From positions 889,501 to 953,500 of the forward strand of contig NZ_CP117437.1 in assembly GCF_030687535.1 (NCBI RefSeq): a stretch of 64,000 bases of DNA. Direction: 5' to 3'. The DNA comes from Pseudomonas sp. FP2335 (GTDB lineage Bacteria > Pseudomonadota > Gammaproteobacteria > Pseudomonadales > Pseudomonadaceae). The notes below the pieces were generated by a model. It searched no databases and was not told where the DNA came from. It saw only the letters and a program-made list of their open reading frames with translations. Both the position numbers and the translations under genes were made by a program. This document shows positions 11,175 to 19,574 of the stretch, piece by piece; the first letter of the stretch is position 1; each line of letters starts with the position of its first letter.

Positions 11175-11666
11175 TCAGTGTCCCAGCTGTCGGGCGACCC
11201 AATGCAAGACGGGGAACAATAGTCCCCACAGCAGCGCCAGGCCAATCACGGTCGGTGCCGTGCCGTAGCCGAAACTCACCCCGGCCAATTGGCTGCCTGC
11301 GTAATAGGACAGCGGCCCACCCACGGCTCCCAGCAGGCTGGCCCGCCACCAGGGGCGTGCGCTCCAGGCCAGGCAATGGCGCAAGGTCGTCGCGAGCAGC
11401 GCCCACAACGCCATCAGCCACAGCGGAATCAGCGGCCCCGGCAGGCTGAAATGAAACACGCCAAAGGAGCGCAACGAGGTGTCGATCAGCGTGCCGAGCA
11501 AGGTCACTGCGAGAATCACCTGGCCCTCGCGCGACCACGAACTTATCCACAGCAGGTGCACGGCCAGCGCCGCCAACGCCACCAGTAGCCACCGACTGTC
11601 GCCGCCCAGCACGCAGGCAAACCAGCCGCACTGGAACAGCACGGCATTCACCAGCGGTTTAAGCAT
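11175..11666 (-). CDS. DUF2878 membrane protein
   Basis: This 163-residue, very hydrophobic protein has about five predicted membrane segments (LVALAALAVHLLWI and LWLMALWALLATTL, for example) and matches the DUF2878 family as I remember it. The function is unknown. Its start overlaps the end of the Cfa-like gene, so it is translationally coupled to the fatty-acid-modifying module. In related clusters I recall a DUF3833 gene at this position; none is present here. Confidence 0.85.
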   Translation of the reverse strand: MLKPLVNAVLFQCGWFACVLGGDSRWLLVALAALAVHLLWISSWSREGQVILAVTLLGTLIDTSLRSFGVFHFSLPGPLIPLWLMALWALLATTLRHCLAWSARPWWRASLLGAVGGPLSYYAGSQLAGVSFGYGTAPTVIGLALLWGLLFPVLHWVARQLGH

Positions 11667-12930
11667 CGAAGCGCCCTAGCAACGGCGGGTTGATCGCTGC
11701 GGGCTTGGCCAGCAGCAGTTGTGCGGTGCCGATCGTGCGCTCCATGAACCCCCCTTCGCAGTAGCACAAGTAAAATTCCCACAGCCGCAGGAAGTACTCA
11801 TCGTAGCCCAGCTCCGCGAGGCGGCCATGGGCGCGTCGAAAGTTCTCATGCCACAGGCGCAGGGTTCGCGCGTAGTGCAGGCCGAAATCCTCCATGTGCA
11901 TCAGGTTCAAGTCGGTATCGCGGCTGACGATCTCCAGCATCTTCTGCACACAGGGCAGGGCGCCGCCGGGGAAGATGTAGCGCTGGATAAAGTCGACGCT
12001 GCGCTTGGCCTGTTCGTAGCGTTGGTCGCGGATGGTGATGGCTTGCAGCAACATCAGGCCGTCGCTCTTGAGCAGTTGCGCGCACTGTTTGAAGTAGGTC
12101 GGCAGGAAGCGATGGCCCACCGCTTCGATCATTTCAATGGAGACCAGCTTGTCGTACGCGCCGGTCAGGTCGCGGTAGTCCTGCAACAGCAGTGTCACAC
12201 GATCACCCAGGCCCAGTGCGGCGATGCGTTTTTCGGTGTAGGCAAACTGCTCTTTGGACAAGGTGGTGGTGGTGACCTTGCAGCCATAATGCTGCGCGGC
12301 ATACAGCGCCATGCTGCCCCAGCCGGTGCCGATTTCCAGCAGGTGGTCGGTGGCCTTGAGCGCGAGTTTCTGGCAGATGCGCTCCAGCTTGTTCAATTGC
12401 GCCTGTTCCAGGCTGTCGTCGGGGCTCAGGAATTGCGCCGCCGAGTACATCATGGTCGGGTCGAGGAATTCTTCGAACAGGTCATTGCCCAGGTCGTAGT
12501 GGGCGGCAATGTTTTTCTGCGAGCCCTTGCGTGTGTTGCGGTTGAGCCAGTGCAAGCCCTGGGTCAGTGGACGCGCCAGGCGCGCGAGGCCGCCTTCCAT
12601 CGCGTCGAGCACATCGAGGTTGCTGACCATCACGCGCACCACGGCAGTCAGGTCCGGGCTGCTCCAGTAACCATGGATAAATGCCTCACCCGCGCCGATG
12701 GAACCACTGGCCGCCACCAGGCCCCACACTGCCGGATCGAGGATATGGATCTCCCCCAGCAGGTGCGCTTCCCGTGCGCCGAACACCTGGCGTTCGCCGT
12801 CCTCGATCACCACCAACTGGCCGTGGCGCAGTTGGCTCAATTGACGCAGCACGGCCTTGCGCAGCAGTGCGCTGGTCATGCCGTTGACGTTCAGACGGTG
12901 GGACTTGACCGATAAACTAGGGGTTTTCAT
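11659..12930 (-). CDS. Cfa-like SAM-dependent fatty-acyl methyltransferase
   Basis: This 423-residue protein belongs to the cyclopropane-fatty-acyl-phospholipid synthase family. The SAM site is LLEIGTGWGSMALYAAQ, and the C-terminal half carries EMIEAVG and YIFPGGALP. Two positions differ from bona fide bacterial Cfa: the YSC(A/G)YW cysteine that helps bind bicarbonate is Ala here (MMYSAAQF), and the LLHTI histidine is Gln (LLQAI). It overlaps the DUF1365 and DUF2878 genes. With the FAD and DUF1365 proteins it likely modifies unsaturated membrane acyl chains; cyclopropane formation itself is doubtful. A symbol is withheld because it may be a functional paralogue of cfa. Confidence 0.9.
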   Translation of the reverse strand: MKTPSLSVKSHRLNVNGMTSALLRKAVLRQLSQLRHGQLVVIEDGERQVFGAREAHLLGEIHILDPAVWGLVAASGSIGAGEAFIHGYWSSPDLTAVVRVMVSNLDVLDAMEGGLARLARPLTQGLHWLNRNTRKGSQKNIAAHYDLGNDLFEEFLDPTMMYSAAQFLSPDDSLEQAQLNKLERICQKLALKATDHLLEIGTGWGSMALYAAQHYGCKVTTTTLSKEQFAYTEKRIAALGLGDRVTLLLQDYRDLTGAYDKLVSIEMIEAVGHRFLPTYFKQCAQLLKSDGLMLLQAITIRDQRYEQAKRSVDFIQRYIFPGGALPCVQKMLEIVSRDTDLNLMHMEDFGLHYARTLRLWHENFRRAHGRLAELGYDEYFLRLWEFYLCYCEGGFMERTIGTAQLLLAKPAAINPPLLGRFDA

Positions 12931-13726
12931 GGCGGCGATCCTTGGTATACCCGACTGCAGTGCGAGAGGTGCCTTCGGCAGCCCTGTGGGAAAAAATCGG
13001 TGTGCGTTTGAGTAACAGGCGCAGGGCCTGCCAGTAAATTGCGAGGCAGGTCTTGGCGGTCATCCAGGGGAAGCGCCATAGGTAGCGATGCAGGCTGGCG
13101 CGGTTCAGTGCATGTTTTTCCAGGCTCAAGGTGGCGTCGAAGACTTTTTGCGTGCCCTGCCAATCGGCCATGTGCACGCCAAGCCTGGCGGCGGGCGGGC
13201 TGAAGCTCATGCGGTATTCCAGGTCGCGGGGCAGGAACGGCGACACATGAAACGCCTTGGCCACGGCGAAATGCTGATGTTCATCCGCGTCCAGCGCCTG
13301 GGCCGGCAGCACGTAGTGATAGCGCTCGCGCCAGGGCGTGTTGGTCACTTCACACAGGATCGCGGCCAATTGTCCGTCAGCCTCGAAGCAGTAGAAGAAA
13401 CTCACCGGGTTAAAAGCCAGGCCCCAACTGCGGGCCTGGGTCAGTAGGCAGATAACGCCCTGGGGTGTACGCCCCAGAGCCTTGCCGACTTCATGGCGCA
13501 CGGCATCGCTCAAGCTCATGCCGGTGCGCGTGAACTCACGCAGGTAGTCCTGCTGGCGAAAACCGAACGCGGCAAAACGGCTGCGCCCGGCCAAGGGCGA
13601 GAGCCCGAGCACCGTGTGTTCTTCGCTCAAATCCAGGTACAGCAAGCCGATGCGGTAGCGAAAGGCGTGGGCCTTGGGGGCAAACCGGCGATGGGCGATC
13701 CAGCCGCTGTACAGGGCGCTGTTCAC
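12917..13726 (-). CDS. DUF1365 protein
   Basis: The 269-residue protein starts at GTG (V/MNSALYSGWIAHRRF), overlapping the FAD oxidoreductase stop as GTGA. Recognisable family segments are HAFRYRIGLLYLDL, NPVSFFYCF and SPFLPRDLEYRM. DUF1365 proteins are almost always encoded between an amine-oxidase-like flavoprotein and a Cfa-like enzyme, as here. Their biochemical role is unknown. The 3' end overlaps the start of the Cfa-like gene by 14 bases. Confidence 0.92.
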   Translation of the reverse strand: MNSALYSGWIAHRRFAPKAHAFRYRIGLLYLDLSEEHTVLGLSPLAGRSRFAAFGFRQQDYLREFTRTGMSLSDAVRHEVGKALGRTPQGVICLLTQARSWGLAFNPVSFFYCFEADGQLAAILCEVTNTPWRERYHYVLPAQALDADEHQHFAVAKAFHVSPFLPRDLEYRMSFSPPAARLGVHMADWQGTQKVFDATLSLEKHALNRASLHRYLWRFPWMTAKTCLAIYWQALRLLLKRTPIFSHRAAEGTSRTAVGYTKDRRHENP

Positions 13727-14970
13727 AGGCTTTCCCCAAAGGCCTTGGCCACGCGCAGCGCGCTGACCACGCCGTCTTCGTGAAAGCCGTTGGCCCAGTA
13801 GGCGCCGCAATAATAGGTGTTGCGCATGCCGAACAACTCTTGCCAGCGCGCTTGGGCGGCCACCGCCGCGAGGCTGTATTGCGGGTGCGCGTAGGTGTAG
13901 CGGGCGAGGATCTTCAGCGGGTTGATCATGGCCGTCTGGTTCAGGCTGACGCAAAAGGTGGTGGCGCTGTCGATGCCTTGCAGGATGTTCATGTCATAGG
14001 TGACGGCGGCCTGGGTCTGCGCATCGCCGCTGAGCCGGTAGTTCCAGCTGGCCCAGGCGAGTTTGCGATCCGGCAGCAGGCGGGTGTCGGTGTGCAGCAC
14101 TACGTCGTTGTCGGCGTAGGGCAGGGCGCCGAGGATGTCGTGTTCGGCCTGGCTTGGGTCGGCCAGCAGCGCCAAGGCCTGGTCGCTGTGGCACGCGAAT
14201 ACCACGCGGTCGAACGTCTCGCGGCCGGCGGCGCTGTGGATAACCACGCCGTCGGCGGTGCGCTCAACGTTATGCACAGGGCAGTCGAGGCGGATCTGTT
14301 CGCGAAAGCTGCGGGTCAGCGGTTCGATATAGCTGCTCGAACCACCCTCGATCACGCACCACTGCGGGCGATTGCTCACCGACAGCAAGCCGTGGTTCTT
14401 GAAGAAGCGCACAAAGAACTGCAACGGAAACCCGAGCATGTCCGCCAGGGACATCGACCAGATCGCCGCGCCCATCGGCACGATGTAGTGTCGGATAAAC
14501 CGCTCGCCATAACCGCCGGCCTTGAGGTACTCACCCAGGGTCATCTCGGCGTTGATGCGCTGTTCTTGCAGGTCCTGCGGGGCCTCGCGGTTGAAACGCA
14601 GGATGTCGCGCAACATGCCCCAGAACCCCGGCGACAAGATATTGCGACGCTGGGCAAACAGGCTGTTGAGGTTGTTGCCGTTGTACTCGAAGCGCTGGCT
14701 CTCGTCGTGTACCGAAAAGCTCATCTCGGTGGGTTTGAACGTGACGCCGATCTGCCCCAGCAGTTGGATGAAGTTGGGGTAGGTCCAGTCGTTGAACACG
14801 ATGAAACCGGTGTCCACCGCATGGCTTTGACCGGCGACGCTGACGTTGACCGTATGGGTATGCCCGCCGATGCGGTCGCCCGCTTCGAACAGCGTGATGT
14901 CGTGGCGGCGGCTGAGCAGGTAGGCGCTGGTCAGCCCGGCGATGCCGCTGCCGATGATGGCGATTTTCAC
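13723..14970 (-). CDS. FAD-dependent amine-oxidase-like oxidoreductase
   Basis: This 415-residue flavoprotein begins at GTG with the Rossmann dinucleotide motif KIAIIGSGIAGLTSAYLL and continues with GGHTHTVNV, characteristic of the NAD(P)-binding/amine-oxidase superfamily. The C-terminal NTYYCGAYWANGFHEDGV is also typical. It is the first gene of the FAD–DUF1365–Cfa module. Related pairs belong to the singlet-oxygen regulon of Rhodobacter, and an FAD-oxidase domain is fused to Cfa in plant enzymes. Desaturation or oxidation of a methylated acyl chain is therefore a reasonable inference, not a demonstrated activity. Confidence 0.93.
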   Translation of the reverse strand: MKIAIIGSGIAGLTSAYLLSRRHDITLFEAGDRIGGHTHTVNVSVAGQSHAVDTGFIVFNDWTYPNFIQLLGQIGVTFKPTEMSFSVHDESQRFEYNGNNLNSLFAQRRNILSPGFWGMLRDILRFNREAPQDLQEQRINAEMTLGEYLKAGGYGERFIRHYIVPMGAAIWSMSLADMLGFPLQFFVRFFKNHGLLSVSNRPQWCVIEGGSSSYIEPLTRSFREQIRLDCPVHNVERTADGVVIHSAAGRETFDRVVFACHSDQALALLADPSQAEHDILGALPYADNDVVLHTDTRLLPDRKLAWASWNYRLSGDAQTQAAVTYDMNILQGIDSATTFCVSLNQTAMINPLKILARYTYAHPQYSLAAVAAQARWQELFGMRNTYYCGAYWANGFHEDGVVSALRVAKAFGESL

Positions 14971-15749
14971 AGGCGATCCTTCTGCGGTAGCGGGCTGCGC
15001 AACATGCGCCTGCCGATGAACAACTGCACACGGGCCGGCAGCTTCGACAGCGGCCAGAGGGTGGCGATAAACAGTGCCGGGAAGGCGATTTCCAGCGGAC
15101 GTTTCGCAAGCTTTACGAAGATATGGCGCGCGGCCTTGCCGGCCGGCCAGCTCAGGGGCATGGGGAAATCGTTGCGTTCGGTCAGCGGCGTGTCGACGAA
15201 GCCCGGGCTGATCACCGTGACGTCGATGTGTTCCGGCGACAGGCCGATGCGCAAGGATTCCAACAGGTAGCGCAAGCCGGCCTTGGACGCGCCATAGGCT
15301 TCGGCGCGCGGCATCGGCAAGTACGTCACGGCGCTCGCGACGCCCACCAGGTGCGGGCGGATTCCGGCGCGCAACAGTGGCAACGCGGCCTCGATGCAAT
15401 AACTGCTGGCCAGCAGGTTGGTGCGTACCACCTGTTCGACAATCGCGGCGTCAAAGTGCTGGGCATCGATATATTCACAGGTGCCGGCGTTGAGGATCGC
15501 CGTGTCCAGCGCGCCCCAGGCGGCGCTGATCTGTGCGCCGATCTCACGCACGGCCTGGCTGTCGGTCAAGTCGCCGGGCACCAGCAGCACTTGCCCCGGA
15601 TAGCGTTCGGCCAGGGTTTGCAGCGGGGCTGTGGTGCGCGAACTGAGCGCGACTTGGGCGCCGCTTTCCAACAGCTCGATCGCCAGTGCTGCGCCGATGC
15701 CACTGCTGGCGCCGGTCAGCCAGTAACGGCGGGGGGGTGTCTGGCTCAT
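14967..15749 (-). CDS. Short-chain dehydrogenase/reductase
   Basis: This 260-residue classical SDR has the cofactor motif TGASSGIGAAL near residue 12, an LNAG segment and the active-site pattern of Ser in VGVASAV followed by YGASK. The substrate is unknown. Its start is the ATG at 15749, overlapping the NTF2-like gene stop (ATGA), and its stop overlaps the flavoprotein GTG. This packing marks it as part of the light-response operon. Confidence 0.93.
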   Translation of the reverse strand: MSQTPPRRYWLTGASSGIGAALAIELLESGAQVALSSRTTAPLQTLAERYPGQVLLVPGDLTDSQAVREIGAQISAAWGALDTAILNAGTCEYIDAQHFDAAIVEQVVRTNLLASSYCIEAALPLLRAGIRPHLVGVASAVTYLPMPRAEAYGASKAGLRYLLESLRIGLSPEHIDVTVISPGFVDTPLTERNDFPMPLSWPAGKAARHIFVKLAKRPLEIAFPALFIATLWPLSKLPARVQLFIGRRMLRSPLPQKDRL

Positions 15750-16171
15750 GCGATTCTCCTTTTCAGCCAGCGGACCACGCGGCCCAGCACGGGCAGGTGC
15801 TCGTAAAGCAGGGCGCCGGCGTCGAAATAGTCGCGATGGCGATACACCTTGCCGTCGCGCCACTGCAGGTGCGAGCAGCCTTCCACGCGGATCACCTTGC
15901 CGTTGGCCAGGCGCGGGTGGCAGAAGCTCATTTTCCAGCGCAGGTAGCCTTCGCCTTCAGCCACCTCGTCGAAGCTGTGAAAGTCGAAGCGCAACTGGCG
16001 GACGTTGCCGTACAGCTCGGCGAAGTAACGGCGCAGCGCGGGCAGGCCGTGGACTTCATGCAGCGGGTCGGCAAAGGCGATGTCCTGGCTGTAGAGGCTG
16101 TCGAGCAGGTGCAGGTTGTGCTTGTCCAGCGTGGCAAAGGCCTGGGCGAACCGGCGTAGGAAGTCACTCAT
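15746..16171 (-). CDS. NTF2/SnoaL-like protein
   Basis: The 141-residue protein resembles the nuclear transport factor 2-like fold: FAQAFATLDKHNLHLLDSLY at the start, a central FADPLHEVHG segment and C-terminal strands WRDGKVYRHRDYFDAGALLYEHLPVLG. Such proteins bind or isomerise small hydrophobic ligands, but no catalytic assignment can be made. It overlaps the photolyase stop by 8 bases and the SDR start by 4. Confidence 0.88.
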   Translation of the reverse strand: MSDFLRRFAQAFATLDKHNLHLLDSLYSQDIAFADPLHEVHGLPALRRYFAELYGNVRQLRFDFHSFDEVAEGEGYLRWKMSFCHPRLANGKVIRVEGCSHLQWRDGKVYRHRDYFDAGALLYEHLPVLGRVVRWLKRRIA

Positions 16172-17609
16172 GCTCGCCCCCGATCGCTGCGCGTGACGGC
16201 AGGCTGCGGAAGGCCGCCAGGGCGCGTTCGCGGGATTTTTTCAGGTCGACGATGGCCCTTGGGTAATCCGCCACGCCGAATAGGCCGCCGACCGCCTCGG
16301 GGTTATGCACTTCCTTTTTATTCAGCGCGGCCAACTCGGGCAGCCAGCGCTTGATGAACACGCCGTCGCCGTCGAATTTTTCCGACTGGCTCAGCGGGCT
16401 GAAGATGCGGAAATACGGCGCCGAGTCGGTGCCGGTCGACGAACTCCACTGCCAGCCGCCGTTGTTGGCGGCGAGGTCGCCGTCGATCAGGTGGCGCATA
16501 AAGAAGCGCTCGCCTTCACGCCAGTCGATCAGCAGGTTCTTGGTCAGGAACATCGCCACCACCATGCGCAGGCGGTTGTGCATCCAGCCGGTTTCGAGCA
16601 GTTGGCGCATGGCCGCGTCGATGATCGGCAGGCCGGTGCGCGCTTCTTGCCACGCCGCCAGGTCCTTGGGCGCATCGCGCCAGGCCACGGCTTCGGTCTC
16701 GGGACGGAACGCACGGTGACGGGACACCCGTGGGTAGCCGACCAGGATGTGTTTGTAGAACTCGCGCCAGAGCAGTTCGTTGACCCAGGTGATGGCGCCG
16801 ATGTCGCCACTTTCGAATTCGCCCCGGTTGGTTTGCAGCGCGGCGTGCAAGCATTGGCGCGGTGACACCACGCCCGCCGCGAGGTACGCCGAAAGCTGGC
16901 TGGTACCGGGCTTGGCGGGGAAGTCGCGCTCGTCCTTGTAGTAGCTGATCTGTTGCTCGGCGAAGGCGTCCAGGCGCCGACGGGCTTCGTCTTCACCGGC
17001 GGGCCAGAGCGCGCGCAGGCTGTCGCTGGGGGGCTCGAAGCCGTCGACGGCCTGGGGGATCGGATCGCGTTTGATGGCGAGTGGCGCCTGGGCTTTGGCT
17101 GTCGGCACCAGGCGCGGCAGGGCGCTGTGCAGGCGCGTGTAGCAGACCTTGCGGAACTGGCTGAACACCTGGAAATACGTGCCGGTCTTGGTCAGCACAC
17201 TGCCGGGTTGGAAGAACAGTTGGTCGAGGTAGCTGTGGAACGTCACGCCGTCGGCGTCCAGCGCCGTGGCCACGGCAGCGTCGCGGCGGCTCTCGTGGAT
17301 GCCGTATTCCTCGTTGACGTGCACAGACGTCACCGACAGTTCGCGGCACAGTTCACTCAAGACGCCTGGCGCCTGGTCCCAGGTGGCGGCGTGGCGGATC
17401 AACAGGGGAATGTTCAGCTCCCCAAGGGCGTTGCTCAGTTCGCGCAGGTTGCGCAGCCAGAAATCCACCTTGCACGGCGCGTCATCGTGGGCCTGCCACT
17501 GCTCGGCGGTTATCAGGTACACGGCGGCGACCGGGCCACGCTGGCTCGCGGCGGCCAGGGCGGTGTTGTCGTGCAGGCGCAGGTCGGTGCGCAACCAGAT
17601 CAAATGCAT
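16164..17609 (-). CDS. phrB: Deoxyribodipyrimidine (CPD) photolyase
   Basis: Photolyase reverses cyclobutane pyrimidine dimers using FADH- and light. The 481-residue protein has the N-terminal antenna domain (HLIWLRTDLRLHDNTAL) and the FAD domain with WVNELLWREFYKHIL, the TGLPIIDAAMRQL helix, WMHNRLRM and the signature NNGGWQWSSSTGTD. This fits a class I CPD photolyase. Its ATG immediately follows the regulator's stop codon with no gap. Confidence 0.97.
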   Translation of the reverse strand: MHLIWLRTDLRLHDNTALAAASQRGPVAAVYLITAEQWQAHDDAPCKVDFWLRNLRELSNALGELNIPLLIRHAATWDQAPGVLSELCRELSVTSVHVNEEYGIHESRRDAAVATALDADGVTFHSYLDQLFFQPGSVLTKTGTYFQVFSQFRKVCYTRLHSALPRLVPTAKAQAPLAIKRDPIPQAVDGFEPPSDSLRALWPAGEDEARRRLDAFAEQQISYYKDERDFPAKPGTSQLSAYLAAGVVSPRQCLHAALQTNRGEFESGDIGAITWVNELLWREFYKHILVGYPRVSRHRAFRPETEAVAWRDAPKDLAAWQEARTGLPIIDAAMRQLLETGWMHNRLRMVVAMFLTKNLLIDWREGERFFMRHLIDGDLAANNGGWQWSSSTGTDSAPYFRIFSPLSQSEKFDGDGVFIKRWLPELAALNKKEVHNPEAVGGLFGVADYPRAIVDLKKSRERALAAFRSLPSRAAIGGEHE

Positions 17610-18527
17610 TTAAACGATTCCACGCTGGATCAGTAGCTGGTGGGCCGACAACGGGTCTTCGGCCACGCACAATTGAGGGATGTCAGTGCTTAATACGGCC
17701 AACTCGGCTTGGTGGATGCATACCGTTGGTCCGGCAATCAGCGTTGGGCAATCGACACCGCCCAGCAGTTTGCCGAGGGCCGGCACATGCAGGGCCTTGC
17801 TCGAATACAGCAGCACGGCGCGCGGTTTCAGATGTTCCACCGCCAGCGCGAGTTCGCCGGCCGGCAGCGGCCAGTCGAAGACTTCCACCGGGCAGTCGGC
17901 GCTGCTGGCCAGCCAGGCGCTGAGCCATAAGTGCGGTTCCAGCGGCAGGTCCGAGTGGTTGACCAGCAGCAGCGGCGCGCCCTGGAGCTGACGGTTGTTG
18001 TGGTAGATGCGTGCGCCAAACTTGCTGCGCAGCCACGACAGGAAAAACACCCGCTCCATCTGTGCGCCGAACTGGCCTTGCCAGCGCAACTCCAGATCCT
18101 TGAGCAGTGGCAGCAAGAGTTGCTCGCACAGGGTACGCGGCGGGTACAGCGCCATGGCCTGGTTGAAGGCATCGTCGACCCGACGCTCGGCCAATTCGCT
18201 GATCGCTTGCACCAGCGTCTGGCGCAAGGTGTGCCATTCATTTTCAACGACGTCGGTGGCGGGTTGGGCGGAGTCGATCAAGGTTTTCACCTGGCCGACC
18301 GGCACGCCACGGTTGAGCCAGGTGAGGATGGTATGGATGCGTTGCACGTGTTCGGCGCTGAACAGTCGATGGCCCTTGGGTGTGCGCTGGGGCACGATCA
18401 GCCCGTAGCGGCGTTCCCAGGCGCGCAGGGTCACGGCGTTGACGCCGGTCTGGCGCGCCACTTCGCGGATCGGCAGCCAGCCGTCTTCGACGGCTTGGGC
18501 GAGGTCTTCGGGTGGGGCTGCTTTCAT
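17610..18527 (-). CDS. MerR-family regulator, class II LitR/CarH-like
   Basis: This 305-residue regulator has an N-terminal MerR winged helix (LPIREVARQTGVNAVTLRAW, ERRYG, then GHRLFS, residues about 18-60). A C-terminal region follows that is laid out like the helical and Rossmann domains of B12-dependent CarH/LitR. The usual B12 ligands are absent: the Wx9EH cap motif reads WQGQFGAQMER and there is no DxHxxG. That matches the class II LitR proteins (PplR of P. putida), which work with a partner photoreceptor. It is 3 bases after rudS and directly before phrB, and probably controls this operon. Confidence 0.9.
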   Translation of the reverse strand: MKAAPPEDLAQAVEDGWLPIREVARQTGVNAVTLRAWERRYGLIVPQRTPKGHRLFSAEHVQRIHTILTWLNRGVPVGQVKTLIDSAQPATDVVENEWHTLRQTLVQAISELAERRVDDAFNQAMALYPPRTLCEQLLLPLLKDLELRWQGQFGAQMERVFFLSWLRSKFGARIYHNNRQLQGAPLLLVNHSDLPLEPHLWLSAWLASSADCPVEVFDWPLPAGELALAVEHLKPRAVLLYSSKALHVPALGKLLGGVDCPTLIAGPTVCIHQAELAVLSTDIPQLCVAEDPLSAHQLLIQRGIV

Positions 18528-18530
18528 GGG

Positions 18531-19490
18531 TTAGATCGCATTACGCAGGCTGAGGTTTTCCGGGTGCGGCTGCAGGTAGGCCTGCTGCGCGATGTAGCGG
18601 TCCGGATGTTGGCGAAAGTGATGCTTGAGCAGGGTCAGCGGCACTACCAGCGGCACGATGCCGTGGCGGTATTGGCCGATGACGGTTTGCATTTCCTGTT
18701 TGTCGTCGGCGCTGATCGCCTGCTTCAGATGCCCGCTGATGTGTTGCAGCACGTTGCTGTGGGTGCCACGGGTGGCGCACTGGCTCAGGCCGGTCATCAG
18801 GTCGCTGAAATAGCAGGCGGACAATTCTTCCAGTTGCGTGCTTTTGCCCATGCTGCCGAGCAAGTGGCCGAGGCGTTTGTAGTGCGCCGGGCTATGGGCC
18901 ATCAGCAGGTATTTGTAGCGCGAGTGAAAGGCCAGCAGGCGGTGGCGGGTCAGGCCGTCGGCCAGCAGCTGTTGCCAGCTGGCGTAGACGAACACGCGAG
19001 TCAGGAAGTTTTCCCGCAGCACCGGGTCATTCAGCCGACCGTCTTCTTCCACGGGCAGGTTGGGATGGCGTGAGCAGAACGCCTGGGCGTAGATGCCGCG
19101 CCCACCGCCGTCCACCGGGGTGCCGTTGGCGCGGTAGACCTTGACCCGCTCCAGGCCGCACGACGGGGATTTCTGCATGAAGATGTAACCGCACAGGTCG
19201 GTGTGTTCCAGCGCCATCTGTTGGCCGTAGTCGTTCAGCGGCTGGGTGACGTTGAGTTCGCGGTGCACCGTGCCGACGGCTTGCGGATGGGCCGGGTCGC
19301 CCACCAGGCGGATCGGTTCACGGGGGATGCCCAGGCCGATGGCGACTTCGGGGCACAGTGGCACGAAGTCGAAGTAGTCGGCGAGGGTCTGGCTGCACAG
19401 CAGGGATTGTTTATGCCCGCCGTTGAAGCGCACGTTTTCGCCGAGCAGACAGGCGCTGATGGCGATCTTGGGTTTGGTGGTGCTGGACAT
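18531..19490 (-). CDS. rudS: tRNA 4-thiouridine desulfidase family (DUF523-DUF1722, RudS-like)
   Basis: The 319-residue protein joins an N-terminal DUF523/TudS domain to a C-terminal DUF1722 (YbgA) domain. The cysteines expected to hold the [4Fe-4S] cluster are in SACLLGENVR, LCPEVAIG and KSPSCGLERV. The DUF1722 part contains FHSRYKYLLMAHSP. RudS proteins of this architecture remove sulfur from tRNA 4-thiouridine. It is the first gene of the light-response operon; E. coli also couples ybgA to phrB. Since 4-thiouridine is a near-UV target in tRNA, the placement is functionally coherent. Confidence 0.9.
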   Translation of the reverse strand: MSSTTKPKIAISACLLGENVRFNGGHKQSLLCSQTLADYFDFVPLCPEVAIGLGIPREPIRLVGDPAHPQAVGTVHRELNVTQPLNDYGQQMALEHTDLCGYIFMQKSPSCGLERVKVYRANGTPVDGGGRGIYAQAFCSRHPNLPVEEDGRLNDPVLRENFLTRVFVYASWQQLLADGLTRHRLLAFHSRYKYLLMAHSPAHYKRLGHLLGSMGKSTQLEELSACYFSDLMTGLSQCATRGTHSNVLQHISGHLKQAISADDKQEMQTVIGQYRHGIVPLVVPLTLLKHHFRQHPDRYIAQQAYLQPHPENLSLRNAI

Positions 19491-19512
19491 ACGCGAACCC
19501 CGGCAAGATTCC

Positions 19513-19536
19513 TGTACAAGATAATATTCTTGTACA
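19513..19536. promoter_or_regulatory. Operator O1: TGTACA-N12-TGTACA
   Basis: Two TGTACA hexamers (19513-19518 and 19531-19536) are 18 bases apart start to start. The symmetry extends outward (TGTACAAG with CTTGTACA). The site lies 23 bases upstream of rudS and just downstream of the predicted transcription start. It is the likely binding site of the LitR-type regulator. Confidence 0.75.
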
Positions 19537-19546
19537 ACTAAATCTC

Positions 19547-19574
19547 ATCATAGGTTCGAAGCTGTACAAGTCAA
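19547..19574 (-). promoter_or_regulatory. Predicted sigma-70 promoter of the rudS–litR–phrB operon
   Basis: On the minus strand TTGACT (19574-19569) and TATGAT (19552-19547) are 16 bases apart, which puts the start near 19540. Operator O2 overlaps the -35 element and O1 covers the early transcribed region. This arrangement suits repression in the dark. Confidence 0.65.
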
